Counted from the stretch's first letter, positions 46,010 through 57,933 are shown. The stretch: DNA of 64,000 nucleotides from Bradyrhizobium ottawaense (GCF_002278135.3 NZ_CP029425.2:3696001-3760000), one strand, 5' to 3'. A program made the numbers and translations. Notes: generated by a model not told the origin, from the sequence alone.

Positions 46010-46738
46010 ATGACCCTGATCGCCGGCGCTGTCGCAATTATCACGCTTTATCTGCTGCTCCAGATGTTTCGCGCTGCCAATCCGGCGGTGCTGGCGAGGG
46101 CCATCAGGTTCGGTGGCGGCGTGGTGGCGCTGGCGGTCGCAGCCTTCACGGGCTTGCGGGGCGAGCTGGTGGTGGCGATCCCGCTCGGGATTTTCGGCGC
46201 CGGGCTGCTGGGCTGGACACCGCTGGCAAACGCCGGCTTCGGCAATGTCGGCGGGCTGTTCGGCGGCGGTGGTGCTGCGCCCGCGTCAGGGCAGTCTTCA
46301 CGCGTGCGTTCGCAATTCCTGGATATGCGGCTCGACCACGGCTCTGGCCAGCTCGGCGGGCAGATCGTCGCCGGGCCTCACGCCGGGCGCGATCTCGGCG
46401 AGTTCGATCTCGCTAGCCTGCTGGCCATGGTTCCGACATTCGACGCCGAGAGCGTGGCCTTACTTGAAAGCTATCTGGACCGCCGGTTTCCCGCCTGGCG
46501 TCAGAACGCGCAGAGCGATGCGGCAGGGGGGCAGCGCCGCACGGCGGCGAGCGGCAAAATGACGGCGGAGGAGGCCTATCAGATCCTTGGCTTGCAGCCG
46601 GGGGCGGGGCGTGACGACATCAGTCGGGCCCACAAGACCCTGATGAAGAAACTCCATCCCGACCAAGGGGGGTCGAACTATCTCGCTGCCCGTGTAAACG
46701 AGGCCAAGGATACTCTGCTTCGTACGCATAACGGCTAA
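46010..46738 (+). CDS. Membrane-anchored J-domain (DnaJ-like) protein
   Basis: The 242-residue protein has two or three hydrophobic stretches in residues 3-75, a Gly-rich linker, and a C-terminal J domain (about 185-240) with the essential HPD in KKLHPDQGGS. The domain order resembles mitochondrial TIM14/Pam18-type co-chaperones, which are membrane-tethered and stimulate Hsp70. It lies 65 nt after the VWA-like gene. A membrane DnaK partner role is inferred. Confidence 0.85.
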   Translation: MTLIAGAVAIITLYLLLQMFRAANPAVLARAIRFGGGVVALAVAAFTGLRGELVVAIPLGIFGAGLLGWTPLANAGFGNVGGLFGGGGAAPASGQSSRVRSQFLDMRLDHGSGQLGGQIVAGPHAGRDLGEFDLASLLAMVPTFDAESVALLESYLDRRFPAWRQNAQSDAAGGQRRTAASGKMTAEEAYQILGLQPGAGRDDISRAHKTLMKKLHPDQGGSNYLAARVNEAKDTLLRTHNG

Positions 46739-46900
46739 CTCCGGCACTACGCTACAAACGCCCGTACCGCGTGAGCTCCGCTTGCTCTGTTTGCCGTCGC
46801 CCTGACACCCGCCATTGTCGGCGTGATTGATCTCTTGAGTAAAGTTTTAACCGTAAATCCTTGACGAGAAGTTGTCGCGGAACTGGCATTGAGATCCGCC

Positions 46901-46933
46901 AAAAACAAAAATGCCCGCGCAAGGCGCGGGCAT
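46901..46933 (-). terminator. Intrinsic terminator of the D,D-carboxypeptidase gene
   Basis: Read leftward, ATGCCCGCGC (46933 to 46924), a 3-nt loop and GCGCGGGCAT (46920 to 46911) are followed by TTTTGTTTTT. This is a textbook rho-independent terminator 24 nt after the stop of the gene at 46957-48795. Confidence 0.9.
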
Positions 46934-46956
46934 TTTGAGCGGAGCGTTGCGAAAGA

Positions 46957-48795
46957 TCAGTTGCGGACGGTGATGCAGGAGATGTCGGCGCGCTTCAGGG
47001 TACGGCAGACGGCTTCGGCCTGGTCGCGCTCGAGCCCGGCGAAGCGGGCGCGATAGAGCTTGCGATTGTCCTTGGCGACGACCTCGGTGAACGGATCGGC
47101 CTTGCTGAGCAGGCCGCGGGCCGAGCTGCGCGCGGCATCGATGCGCTGCTGGGCTTCGTTCTCGCTCTCGAGCGCGCCGACCTGGACGATCCAGCCGCTG
47201 TGGGTGGCGACCGGCTTGGTGGTGGCGCTCATCTGGATCGGCATCGGGTCGGCGGAGGCCAGCTTCGGAGCGGCCGGGGCGGGCGCAGCAGCCGTTGCGG
47301 CCGGCAGCACCCCGAGGATGCCGTTGCCGGTGCCGAAGCCCGCCGGCTGCCGCGGCAGCTCGGCGCGGGCGATCTCGGCCTTCGGCGCTTCCGGCTGGCT
47401 GACGACCTCGGGCTTGTTGATGAGATCGGCCCGGGCGACGACGGCGGTGGAGGTTTCCGCGACGTCGGAACGGGACGAAATGGCGTTGGTGACCGGCGGT
47501 GCGACCTGAGCGGGGGCGGCGGAGGCGACCTTCACGGCGCCGGCCTTGACCTGAACCGTCTTGACCCGGACCGGCTTCATCGGCTCGGACGAGCCGGGGA
47601 TGATGGAGAGCGGCTGGCTCGAGATCACGCCATTGGTGAGCGGCGCCGGCTCGATCTTGGATTCCGTCGGCCGAACTTCAGGCTTGGCTTCGGATCTGGG
47701 CTGGGCCGGCGGCACCGCGGCAGTCGCAGCCGCGAGCGTCGACAGGCGTGCGGCCAGACGCGACGGAGCGGCTTCAGGAGCAGGGGCAGGAGCGGCCTGA
47801 ACCTGCGGAACGGCGCGGGCCGGGGTAGGCGACGCGTCGGCGACCTCGGTGCTGGCGTCCGCGCCGTTGCGCTCCGTGACCGCGGCGACGGTGTGGGTGG
47901 TCGCACCCTTCTCGAGATTCTCCGCGAGCAGGTTGCGCATGATGGCATCGCGCGAACCGCCGCTGCGGCCGCCGAGCACGACACCGATCAGATGACGGTT
48001 GCCGCGGCGCATCGAGGTCACGAGATTGAAGCCGGAGGCGCGGGTGTAGCCGGTCTTGATGCCGTCCACGCCCTCGACATTGCCGAGCAGGTGATTGTGG
48101 TTGCGGATCGACTGTCCGCGCCAGTTGAAGGTCGCCGTCGCGAAATAGCGATAGTAGCGCGGGAAGCGCTCCTGGATGGCGCGGCCGAGCGTGGCCTGGT
48201 CGCGCGCGGTCGTGACCTGCTCGTCGTTGGGAAGGCCGTTGGCGTTGCGGTACACCGTCTTGGACATGCCGAGCGAGCGCGCCTTGCGCGTCATCATCTG
48301 GGCGAAGTCGTCCTCGTCGCCGCCGATCGCTTCGGCGATCACCACGGCTGCGTCGTTGGCGGAGCGGGTGACGAGACCCTTGATCGCGTCCTCGACACGG
48401 ATGGTCTGGCCGGCGCGCAAATTCAGCTTGGTCGGATCCTGATCGGCGGCGTGCTGGGACACCGGCATCTCGGTGTCGAGCTTCATCTTCCCGGACTCGA
48501 GACGCTCGAACAGCAGGTAGAGCGTCATGATCTTGGTGAGCGAGGCGGGGTGGCGGATCCCGTCGGGGCTGGTCGCCTGGAGCACTGCGCCGGAATTGCC
48601 GTCGACGATGATGGACGCGAATTTCGGGCTGGAGCTCTCGGACACGTCGCGCTGCACCCGGTGGTGCGCGTAATGGCGGCGATGACGCCGCGCCTCGGCG
48701 GCATCGGTGGTGAAGATGACCGCGGTGGTGACCGTAAGAAGCCCGAAAACGCCAACCCGCGCCAAGCGCGAGGAAGACAAGTTTTTACGAAGCAT
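46957..48795 (-). CDS. D-alanyl-D-alanine carboxypeptidase (low-molecular-weight PBP) with SPOR domain
   Basis: The 612-residue exported protein has a signal peptide (about 1-35) and a peptidase S11 domain (about 55-300) with SLTK (S85, K88), SAN (145-147) and KTG (247-249). A long Ala/Pro-rich spacer of about 230 residues precedes a C-terminal SPOR domain (about 535-612; SGWIVQVGALESENEAQQRI). The SPOR domain should bring the enzyme to glycan at the division site. It trims the terminal D-Ala of peptidoglycan stem peptides. The DacA/DacF type is clear; the exact gene name is not. Confidence 0.93.
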   Translation of the reverse strand: MLRKNLSSSRLARVGVFGLLTVTTAVIFTTDAAEARRHRRHYAHHRVQRDVSESSSPKFASIIVDGNSGAVLQATSPDGIRHPASLTKIMTLYLLFERLESGKMKLDTEMPVSQHAADQDPTKLNLRAGQTIRVEDAIKGLVTRSANDAAVVIAEAIGGDEDDFAQMMTRKARSLGMSKTVYRNANGLPNDEQVTTARDQATLGRAIQERFPRYYRYFATATFNWRGQSIRNHNHLLGNVEGVDGIKTGYTRASGFNLVTSMRRGNRHLIGVVLGGRSGGSRDAIMRNLLAENLEKGATTHTVAAVTERNGADASTEVADASPTPARAVPQVQAAPAPAPEAAPSRLAARLSTLAAATAAVPPAQPRSEAKPEVRPTESKIEPAPLTNGVISSQPLSIIPGSSEPMKPVRVKTVQVKAGAVKVASAAPAQVAPPVTNAISSRSDVAETSTAVVARADLINKPEVVSQPEAPKAEIARAELPRQPAGFGTGNGILGVLPAATAAAPAPAAPKLASADPMPIQMSATTKPVATHSGWIVQVGALESENEAQQRIDAARSSARGLLSKADPFTEVVAKDNRKLYRARFAGLERDQAEAVCRTLKRADISCITVRN

Positions 48796-49183
48796 GGAAC
48801 CCCGTCCCCGTTTCTGACTTGATCACCGGCTCGTGAGGCGAAATTGTGCCCAATGGACCCGGGATCATTACCTGCTCAGGCTGTCCCTCCGCTGGTGCTC
48901 GCCGCGGGGGACGTTGGACCTGAACCGCTATTCTGGCTAAGGTGATGGTCTCAAACGGCTTTTGACCGTCTGCGGAAGTTGAACACGTCCAGGGAATCAG
49001 GGTAGGGGCCCGCGGTTTCCAAATGCTTAAAGAACCCTTGCGGGAAACCCCGGGAATCTTCGCGAAATGAGTCCAATTTTGTGCGTCGCACAAAATTCTT
49101 GACTTTTTTGTGCGTTGCACTAATTGTGGGCAGAGTCAGGGAGCCGGGGCTTCCCGACGAGAGCCAGGGAAAAGGATTCCGAA
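48796..49183. other. Divergent regulatory region of carboxypeptidase and phasin genes
   Basis: The 388-nt gap holds the PhaR-type palindrome and -35-like TTGACT described separately (49075-49124), plus the phasin Shine-Dalgarno (GGGAAAAGGA, 49168-49177). Nothing else coding or repetitive was recognised in the left two thirds. Confidence 0.5.
49075..49124 (+). promoter_or_regulatory. PhaR-type operator and promoter of the phasin gene
   Basis: A perfect 23-nt palindrome (11 + 1 + 11, centre 49086) contains TGCGTCGCACAA, which fits the motif TGCRNYGCASMA that I recall for Bradyrhizobium PhaR. A second TGCGTTGCACTA lies at 49111-49122. A -35-like TTGACT (49099-49104) sits between them, so PhaR binding would cover the promoter. 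This fits repression of a phasin gene in the absence of polyhydroxybutyrate. Confidence 0.7.
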
Positions 49184-49522
49184 ATGTTCAAGGTTGAAGA
49201 CTTTCAGAACTACGGGAAAGAGCACTTCGAGCAGTACGTCGCCTCCGCGACCTCGGTGCAGCACGGCCTTCAGGCGATCGCCAGCGCCTATGGCGACTAT
49301 ACGAAGAAGTCGTTCGAAGACACCAAGTCCTTCGTCGAGAAGCTTTCCGGCGTGAAGTCGCTGGACAAGGCCATGGAAGCGCAGACCGATTTCGCCCGTT
49401 CCTCCTACGAGACCTTCGTTGCGGAATCGCAGAAGATCGCCGGCCTCTACAGCGACCTCGCCAAGCAGGCGTTCAAGCCGGTCGAGACCATCGTGTCGAA
49501 GTTCACCCCGGCTGCTCAGTAA
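49184..49522 (+). CDS. phaP: Phasin (PHB granule-associated protein)
   Basis: The start at 49184 gives a 112-residue, helical, cysteine-free protein with the phasin pattern. FEQYVASATSVQHGLQAIAS and a TDFARSSYETFVAESQKIAG segment are followed by a short PVETIVSKFTPAAQ tail. Phasins coat polyhydroxybutyrate granules. The PhaR-type palindrome upstream supports the assignment. An intrinsic terminator follows at 49547-49576. Confidence 0.92.
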   Translation: MFKVEDFQNYGKEHFEQYVASATSVQHGLQAIASAYGDYTKKSFEDTKSFVEKLSGVKSLDKAMEAQTDFARSSYETFVAESQKIAGLYSDLAKQAFKPVETIVSKFTPAAQ

Positions 49523-49546
49523 ATTTTTCAGGACGTCCTGGAATCG

Positions 49547-49576
49547 AAAAGCCCGGCTGAACCAGCCGGGCTTTTT
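49547..49576. terminator. Bidirectional intrinsic terminator
   Basis: AGCCCGGCT (49550-49558) pairs with AGCCGGGCT (49564-49572). An A-run precedes and a T-run follows the stem, so it should end both the rightward phasin transcript and the leftward TadG-like transcript. Confidence 0.9.
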
Positions 49577-49596
49577 GTTGGCACGCGGTCGATCCG

Positions 49597-50958
49597 TCAG
49601 CGCGCCACGCGCAGCTTCGACAGCGAGGTGCCGATGTCCTTGAACACCGAAACGGTCTGGCTGGCCGACGTGACGAGATAGAACTTGTCGGAGCTGCTGG
49701 CGCAATATTGCAGCACGCTCGAGGTCGGATCGCTGCCGGTGTTCACCTGCACGGTGTAGATCGTGATGTTGTTGGGCTGGGCCTTGGCATTGTCGCACAG
49801 CTTCTTCTCCCGCGCGTCGATCTGCGAGGAGTCGCTGTACCAGCGGTTCTGCGTGTTCATGCCGTCGGAGAGCAGGACGATTGCGTCCTTGTAGGTGTAG
49901 TTGGTGTCCTTGGCCGGCGCGTTCATGGGATCGCCGGTCGAGAGCGTCATCCAGCCCCAGGCGAGGCCGATGCCCTGGTTGGTGTTGCCGGTCGGGACCA
50001 GATTGCCGATCAGCGTCTTGAGCGCCGACCAGTCGTAGCTCAGCGGCATGATCGGTTGGATGTAGGCCGAATTGCTGGAATTGCAGTACGAATACTGCTC
50101 CGCCGGGAACAGCGTCGACGAGTTGCTGCTCACCGGAGCAGTATTCTTGGTGTCGTAGTCCTGATCGCGGTCGGTGACGCATCCCGTCCATTTGTTGTGG
50201 TTTTTCGGCGTCCACGTCTTGCCCGCGCTGACGCAGCTCGACTGTTGCTTGTACCAATTGTCGCTGCAGCTGCCATTCACCGCTTCCCAGTCGCTCCAGT
50301 CGATCCAGGACTTGTCATAGTTGCTGCTGCCGACGTTGACGTCCTTGGAAAACGGAACGACCGAGATGTAGACGTCGCCGTTGGTCTTGGCGAGCGTGCT
50401 GAGCTGGTCGACCAGGTTCTTCGCGGCCGTCTGCATGGCCGGCATCTTACCGTCGTCGGCCATCGATCCCGTGACGTCGAGCACCAGGGCCACGCGCATG
50501 CGCGTCAGGCCCCAGGCGCTGGTGGAGGTGGTGTCGATGCCGAGTGTCGGGAAGCCGGCGATCTTCATGAAGCTGGTCGTGTAGGCGCCGGTTCCGGTGA
50601 GCTGGATCGTCGAGCCGATGCTGGTGCTCGCGGTATAAGTGGCCCCAACGGTGACCGATGGCAGGGTCGTGGTGTTGGTGAACAGGGCATTGAAATAGGT
50701 TTGCGCCTTGCTGCTGATCTGGGACGTCGTGATCGTGCCGGACGACAGGTCCCTGGAGAGCATCAGCGCGGTGGAGTCGAGGGCCGACTGCATGGAGGCG
50801 CGGGCCTGGGCGGCGCGGCTATAATCGATCGCGGCACCGACGAAGCTCAGCACCGGGACCAGCGCGATGGCGAAGATCACGGCGATATTGCCTTGCTCGG
50901 CCGTTGCAAAGCGGGCGCATAGTCGACCAAGGCGGCTGACGAGCGGCGGGCGAGACAT
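49597..50958 (-). CDS. TadG-like pilus-assembly protein with VWA domain
   Basis: The start at 50958 gives 453 residues. The N-terminus has a TadE/TadG-type segment (about 20-45, AEQGNIAVIFAIALVPVLSF) that anchors the protein, followed by a central VWA domain with MIDAS DVTGSM (about 160-165) and VLLSDGMNTQ. Four or more cysteines sit in a Trp/Asn-rich loop (CSDNWYKQQSSC, TGCVTDRD, YSYCNSS), likely disulphide-bonded outside the cytoplasm. Tad proteins assemble Flp pili; no other tad genes are nearby, so this is a stray copy. Longer upstream reading was rejected. Confidence 0.85.
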   Translation of the reverse strand: MSRPPLVSRLGRLCARFATAEQGNIAVIFAIALVPVLSFVGAAIDYSRAAQARASMQSALDSTALMLSRDLSSGTITTSQISSKAQTYFNALFTNTTTLPSVTVGATYTASTSIGSTIQLTGTGAYTTSFMKIAGFPTLGIDTTSTSAWGLTRMRVALVLDVTGSMADDGKMPAMQTAAKNLVDQLSTLAKTNGDVYISVVPFSKDVNVGSSNYDKSWIDWSDWEAVNGSCSDNWYKQQSSCVSAGKTWTPKNHNKWTGCVTDRDQDYDTKNTAPVSSNSSTLFPAEQYSYCNSSNSAYIQPIMPLSYDWSALKTLIGNLVPTGNTNQGIGLAWGWMTLSTGDPMNAPAKDTNYTYKDAIVLLSDGMNTQNRWYSDSSQIDAREKKLCDNAKAQPNNITIYTVQVNTGSDPTSSVLQYCASSSDKFYLVTSASQTVSVFKDIGTSLSKLRVAR

Positions 50959-51441
50959 GACAATCCCCGAAATCTGTGTTTTGCCCGATTTCGCGCCATG
51001 CCATTGAACGGCAGGTAAATTGGACCGTAGAAAACCGGAGCGACCCGCGTGAAACCGCCGCAGCCGGGTTAATAGCCGGGGTTCCTGGTCAACATGTTCT
51101 AAACGCGCGGGGGCGAAATTTTTGTCAAATCGGTCCGGATTGTTTAACCTCGCTCCTGATCGCCCGGAACGGGAATCGGGACTGCCGTGGCCGCATCGGC
51201 CGGACCTCTGCACGCTTGCGGCGGGCCGGGGGCAGGCCCATATTGCTGGCGAACGATCCGGTTTGGACCGGATTGTCGGGAGCGGCGATCCAACAAGGCG
51301 GCGCGCCTGCGCCAGGCTCCGAAGGGCGGGGTCGCGCGGCGACCGCCATTCGCTTCCATGGGGAATTTGAACGCCTGAGCCATGCCGCAATTGACTTCCA
51401 GACTCGACCTGTCCGCGCCAGCCGCTGCCTACGCTCCTCGC
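50959..51441. other. Intergenic region between TadG-like gene and clpS
   Basis: About 480 nt separate the two divergent genes, or 423 nt if clpS starts at 51382. Apart from that possible clpS extension, no gene, repeat or confident promoter was recognised. Short Arg/Pro-rich frames are compositional. Confidence 0.45.
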
Positions 51442-51774
51442 ATGAGCAATGACGAGAACCGTTCGGGCAACCCCTCGGGTCCGAACACTTCGGTCATTAC
51501 CAAGGTCAAGCCGAAGACCAAACGGCCGAACCTCTACCGCGTGCTGATCCTGAACGACGACTACACGCCGATGGAGTTCGTCGTCCACGTGCTGGAGAAG
51601 TTCTTCAACAAGGACATCGAGGCCGCGACCAAGATCATGCTGCACGTCCATCATCATGGTATCGGGGAGTGCGGCGTGTTCACTTACGAGATCGCCGAGA
51701 CCAAGGTGACACAGGTGATGGATTTCGCCCGCAAGCACCAGCATCCGCTGCAATGCGTGATGGAAAAGAAGTAG
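51442..51774 (+). CDS. clpS: ATP-dependent Clp protease adaptor ClpS
   Basis: From ATG 51442 the protein has 110 residues. The ClpS core has [20 protein letters not shown] then [11 protein letters not shown], followed by [16 protein letters not shown], the substrate pocket and ClpA-docking surface. It delivers N-degron substrates to ClpAP. An in-frame ATG at 51382 would add 20 residues without family similarity. The clpA gene follows after 282 nt. Confidence 0.95.
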   Translation: MSNDENRSGNPSGPNTSVITKVKPKTKRPNLYRVLILNDDYTPMEFVVHVLEKFFNKDIEAATKIMLHVHHHGIGECGVFTYEIAETKVTQVMDFARKHQHPLQCVMEKK

Positions 51775-52056
51775 TCGCCGGTCCCGTTCCTTAGAGTGGT
51801 TCTGCTCGTGTGGTGTGTGATGGCAGCGCATCCTGCTGCATGATCCGGTGAACTTCGGCGCCGGCGTCAACCCTGCCCAAATGGGTAGTCCGCCCAAATC
51901 GGAACGGGTTTTGCATCGAAAATACCGCGGGTGTGTCGCTGCCAGAGTCGCGGAACCGGTCTTTCGCCGCGGTCTTGTATAACTATATGTGACAAAGGTT
52001 GTTGTTGCCTGACCGGGCGATGACGATCATGATGGTGGGGGCCATAGAGGACGCGA

Positions 52057-54465
<2,409 letters not shown>

Positions 54466-54490
54466 TCCAGCGCTCATCATGAACAGAAAG

Positions 54491-54517
54491 AGGCCGGCTG
54501 CGAAGCCGGCCTTTTTT
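54491..54517 (+). terminator. Intrinsic terminator after clpA
   Basis: AGGCCGGCT (54491-54499), a 4-nt loop and AGCCGGCCT (54504-54512) are followed by a T-run. It lies 25 nt after the clpA stop. Confidence 0.92.
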
Positions 54518-54540
54518 GTTTCCGAGGCTGTGTGTGACCC

Positions 54541-54999
54541 TTACGTCCCGGCTTCGGGCGCGGCCGCTGGCGGACGCGGCTTGCGCGGCGCGGCCGGCCG
54601 CGCGCTGCGGGCGGGGGCGGTCGGCTGCATCGTCACGATGACCGGATTGGGCTTGTGATCGGTGGCCGCCCCGGTCGCGGCATCAACGCCCATGCCGATG
54701 ACGCCGCCGGCGAGGAGATTGCCGGCGAAGCCGGCGGCGCCCGTGCCCGACACTTCCTTGGTGAGTTGCACCGTCTGGGGTTGATAGCCTTCCTTTTCGA
54801 AGGTGATCGTGATGTCGGCGCTACGCTTGGCGACGATGGCGCAAGGTGTTGTGCAGGTTGTCGGCACCTCAAGCCCGCTGACCACAGCCTCCACGCCTGA
54901 CGGTGTCGATGAGATGCTGATGTTTTCGGTCGTGCCGCGCGTCACAGACGCGCAACCGCCCAGCATGACGCTGAGCGCCACAATTCCCAATGAACGCAT
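54541..54999 (-). CDS. PEGA-domain lipoprotein
   Basis: The start at 54999 gives 152 residues with a lipoprotein signal (LSVMLGGCAS, lipidated C16). A PEGA-like domain follows (ISISSTPSGVEAVVSGLEVP, then a CTTPC pair and DITITFEKEGYQPQTV). A Gly-rich glycine-zipper-like stretch (GAAGFAGNLLAGGVIGMGVD) and a Pro/Ala-rich tail end it. It probably sits in the outer membrane or on its periplasmic face. Function is unknown; a few residues upstream at 55035 offer a poorer start. Confidence 0.83.
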   Translation of the reverse strand: MRSLGIVALSVMLGGCASVTRGTTENISISSTPSGVEAVVSGLEVPTTCTTPCAIVAKRSADITITFEKEGYQPQTVQLTKEVSGTGAAGFAGNLLAGGVIGMGVDAATGAATDHKPNPVIVTMQPTAPARSARPAAPRKPRPPAAAPEAGT

Positions 55000-55127
55000 G
55001 AAGTGCCCCTTATTCCCCGCGCCAATCAAGCGCAACCGGAGCGCGAGGGCAATAGGTCATTGGTCCTGATAGTTAAGCCACGCAGGGGTTGTGCACGGGA
55101 ATAGCAGGCACCGGAAGGTGGGCTCTG

Positions 55128-56549
55128 TCAGTCGCCCCGCAGGCGCTGATCGTCCTGCACGCGGACGTGTTCGGCGCCGCGCGCGCCAGCCGGAGACAGC
55201 CGCAACATGCTCAGCACCGCGCCGCAGAGTGCAAACCCGACGCCTGCGAGCAGTGCCAGCCTGGTCCCCTCAACCGGATACCGTCCGAGCAACAACGCCA
55301 CCAGCGCAGCGCCAGTGGTCTGGCCGAGCAGACGCGCCGTGCCAAGCATGCCGCTGGCGCCGCCGGCGCGCTCGCGCGGGGCGGCTGCGATCATGGTGCG
55401 GTTGTTGGGGGTCTGGAACAGACCGAATCCGGCACCTGCCAGCGCCATGCGCCAGATCACGTCGAACGGTGTGGGGTCCGCGGGCAGGAAGGCGAGCGCG
55501 GCGAGGCCGCAGGCGAACAGCGTGAGCCCGATGCCGCCGAGCAGGCCGGCCGGATAACGCTCGACCAGGCGGCCGGCCAGCGGCGCTGCGAACGCCACCG
55601 CGATCGGCCATGGCGTGATCAGGAGGCCCATATGCACCGCCGAATAGCCGAAGCGGCTCTGGAGGTAGAAGGGGATCGCGACGAAGGCCAGCATCTGCCC
55701 GCAGAACGAGGCGATCGAGGTCGCGATCGACAGCGCGAACACGGGGATGCGCAACAGGTCGACCGGCAGCAGCGGCGAGGTCATGTGGGTTTCGCGCCAG
55801 ATCAGCAGCGCGCCTGCGACCAGAGCGATGGCGAACTGGATCAGGCAGGTGATGGCGGCCTCGCCATGACCGACGCTGTCGACGGCTGCGATCCCGACGC
55901 CGAAGGTGATCGCTGAAAGCCCCGCGCTCTGCCAGTCGAACGAATGGCTGGCGGGCTTTGTGTGCGGCAGGCTGCGCAGGCCCAGCACCAGCGTCACCGC
56001 GCCGAGCGGCACGTTGATGGCGAACAGCCACGGCCAGCTTCCGACCGCCAGGATGCCTGCGGCGAGCGTCGGGCCGATGGCGGCCGAGAAGGCGACGACG
56101 AGCGCGTTGAGCCCGATGCCGCGGCCGAGCTGGCTGCGCGGGTAAGTGAAGCGCACCAGCGCCGCGTTGACGCTCATGATGCCGGCCGCGCCAAAGCCCT
56201 GGATGATGCGCGCGATCGTGAGCAGCGGCAGCGTATGCGCCAGCGCGCAGAAGGCGGATGCCAGCGTGAACAGCACCAGCCCGACCAGATAGACGCGGCG
56301 ATAGCCGACGATCTCGCCGAGCGAAGCCAGCGGCAGCAGCGAGATCGTGATCGCAAGCTGGTAGCCGTTGACGATCCAGATCGAGAAGGCCGGACTGGCG
56401 TCGAGGTCGGCCGCGATCGTCGGCAGCGCGACATTGGCGATGGCGCTGTCGACCACCGCCATGATGATGCCCAGCGCAATGGTCAGCACCGCCTGGTTGC
56501 GCTGTGGCTGCGGTAGGCCGTCGGCGTGCTCGATGGGGGCGGACGACAT
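55128..56549 (-). CDS. MFS transporter, DHA2 (EmrB/QacA-like) family
   Basis: The start at 56549 gives 473 residues with 12 or more hydrophobic helices. Motif A-like GEIVGYRRVYLVGL is at about 73-86, and the antiporter motif C-like FGAAGIMSVNAALVRF is near 111-126. These match drug:H+ antiporters. It exports toxic organic compounds from the cytoplasm. No regulator or EmrA partner is adjacent. A tail rich in Arg/Asp ends the protein. Confidence 0.9.
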   Translation of the reverse strand: MSSAPIEHADGLPQPQRNQAVLTIALGIIMAVVDSAIANVALPTIAADLDASPAFSIWIVNGYQLAITISLLPLASLGEIVGYRRVYLVGLVLFTLASAFCALAHTLPLLTIARIIQGFGAAGIMSVNAALVRFTYPRSQLGRGIGLNALVVAFSAAIGPTLAAGILAVGSWPWLFAINVPLGAVTLVLGLRSLPHTKPASHSFDWQSAGLSAITFGVGIAAVDSVGHGEAAITCLIQFAIALVAGALLIWRETHMTSPLLPVDLLRIPVFALSIATSIASFCGQMLAFVAIPFYLQSRFGYSAVHMGLLITPWPIAVAFAAPLAGRLVERYPAGLLGGIGLTLFACGLAALAFLPADPTPFDVIWRMALAGAGFGLFQTPNNRTMIAAAPRERAGGASGMLGTARLLGQTTGAALVALLLGRYPVEGTRLALLAGVGFALCGAVLSMLRLSPAGARGAEHVRVQDDQRLRGD

Positions 56550-56681
56550 GATGGAGGCGCGCTTGATTCGAGCCGTGTTCCGTCTCCCGATTAGGAAATT
56601 GCAGGATGGATCGCAACCCGGCAGGACACGGACGGTTCCTGTGCCGCAGGCGGTCGGCATCGACCGGAACGGCCGCGCACC

Positions 56682-56828
56682 CTACCAGCGTGCTGTCGAT
56701 TTCCCGAACACGTAGAGCGCAATGAGGCCGAGCGTCACCACCGTCGAGACGACCAGGACGGCGCGGTCCCGGTCGATCCGCGTCCGCTCGGTGCGGGTGA
56801 GATTGAGGACCGTGAACAGAGCCTTCAT
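56682..56828 (-). CDS. Small single-span membrane protein
   Basis: The ATG at 56828 opens a 48-residue frame: a charged N-terminus (MKALFTVLNLTRTERTRIDR) and one C-terminal transmembrane helix (VLVVSTVVTLGLIALYVF). It lies between two leftward genes. Short length limits certainty, but the topology is protein-like. Confidence 0.55.
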   Translation of the reverse strand: MKALFTVLNLTRTERTRIDRDRAVLVVSTVVTLGLIALYVFGKSTARW

Positions 56829-56907
56829 GGCAAATCGGCGCATCGCGGCCTCGCGGCCGCATTGTGCCACGGCCGGCGCGAGCGGGCTTGATGCAGCTCA
56901 ACGAGGC

Positions 56908-57933
56908 CTAGACCGCCGGCGGGTTCCGGTCGGTGAAGGTCGTGCGCTGGTGCCAGTAGGGATAGGGTAGCGTCACCTTGCTCGCCGCGTCGAGTTTTGC
57001 GACCTGGTCCTTGGTCAAGGACCAGCCGACCGCGCCGAGATTTTCGCGCAGCTGCGTCTCGTTGCGCGCGCCGATGATCAGCGTCGATACGGTCGGGCGC
57101 TGCAGCAGCCAGTTCAGCGCGATCTGCGACACGCTCTTGCCGGTTTCCTTCGCGACCTCGTCGATGGCATCGACGACACGATAGACATGCTCGTCCGGCA
57201 CCGGCGGGCCGAACTCGGCGGTCTTGGGCAGGCGGCTCACCTCGGGCTTCGGCTGACCTCGGCGAAGCTTGCCCGTGAGGCGTCCCCATCCGAGCGGCGA
57301 CCAGACCACGGCACCTAACCCCTGGTCGAGGCCGAGCGGCATCAACTCCCATTCGTAATCGCGCCCGATCAGCGAATAATAGGTCTGGTTGGCGACGTAG
57401 CGCGGAAAACCGTGCTTGTCGGCAACAGAGAGCGACTTCATCAGGTGCCAGCCGGAAAAATTCGAAACGCCGACATAGCGGATCTTGCCGGCGCGGACGA
57501 GCGTATCGAGGGTCGCGAGCACCTCCTCGGGCGGGGTGAAGGCGTCGAAGCCGTGGAGCTGGAACAAGTCGATGTAGTCGGTGCCGAGCCGGCTCAGCGA
57601 ACCGTCGATGGCTGCGAGCAGATGCTGCCGTGACGAGCCGATGTCGTTCGGGCCGTCGCCGAAGCGAAACGTGGCCTTGGTCGAGACCAGCACCTTGTCG
57701 CGGCGGCCCTTGATGGCCTCGCCGAGAACGCGTTCGGACTCGCCGAGCGAATAGACGTCCGCGGTGTCGAACATCGACACGCCGGCCTCGAGGCAGACGT
57801 CCAGCAGGCGCCGCGCCTCGGTCGCGTCCGTCGTGCCCCACGCGGCAAGGCGGCCGACGCCGCCGAAGGTGCCGGTGCCAAGGCTCAAGGCGGGCACCAT
57901 GAGGCCTGACCGGCCCAAGCGTCGGTATTCCAT
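56908..57933 (-). CDS. Aldo/keto reductase (YajO/Tas-like)
   Basis: The 341-residue protein has the AKR tetrad D56, Y61, K86 and H127, with MFDTADVYSLGESE and IDLFQLHGFD. Length and motifs fit the AKR11/12-like group (YajO, Tas). It reduces aldehydes or ketones with NADPH; the substrate is unknown. Confidence 0.9.
   Translation of the reverse strand: MEYRRLGRSGLMVPALSLGTGTFGGVGRLAAWGTTDATEARRLLDVCLEAGVSMFDTADVYSLGESERVLGEAIKGRRDKVLVSTKATFRFGDGPNDIGSSRQHLLAAIDGSLSRLGTDYIDLFQLHGFDAFTPPEEVLATLDTLVRAGKIRYVGVSNFSGWHLMKSLSVADKHGFPRYVANQTYYSLIGRDYEWELMPLGLDQGLGAVVWSPLGWGRLTGKLRRGQPKPEVSRLPKTAEFGPPVPDEHVYRVVDAIDEVAKETGKSVSQIALNWLLQRPTVSTLIIGARNETQLRENLGAVGWSLTKDQVAKLDAASKVTLPYPYWHQRTTFTDRNPPAV

Noticed and set aside
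47200..48822. A 540-codon plus-strand frame across the carboxypeptidase gene
   Set aside because: It is Gly/Arg/Asp-rich without domains, whereas the minus strand carries all S11 peptidase and SPOR motifs.
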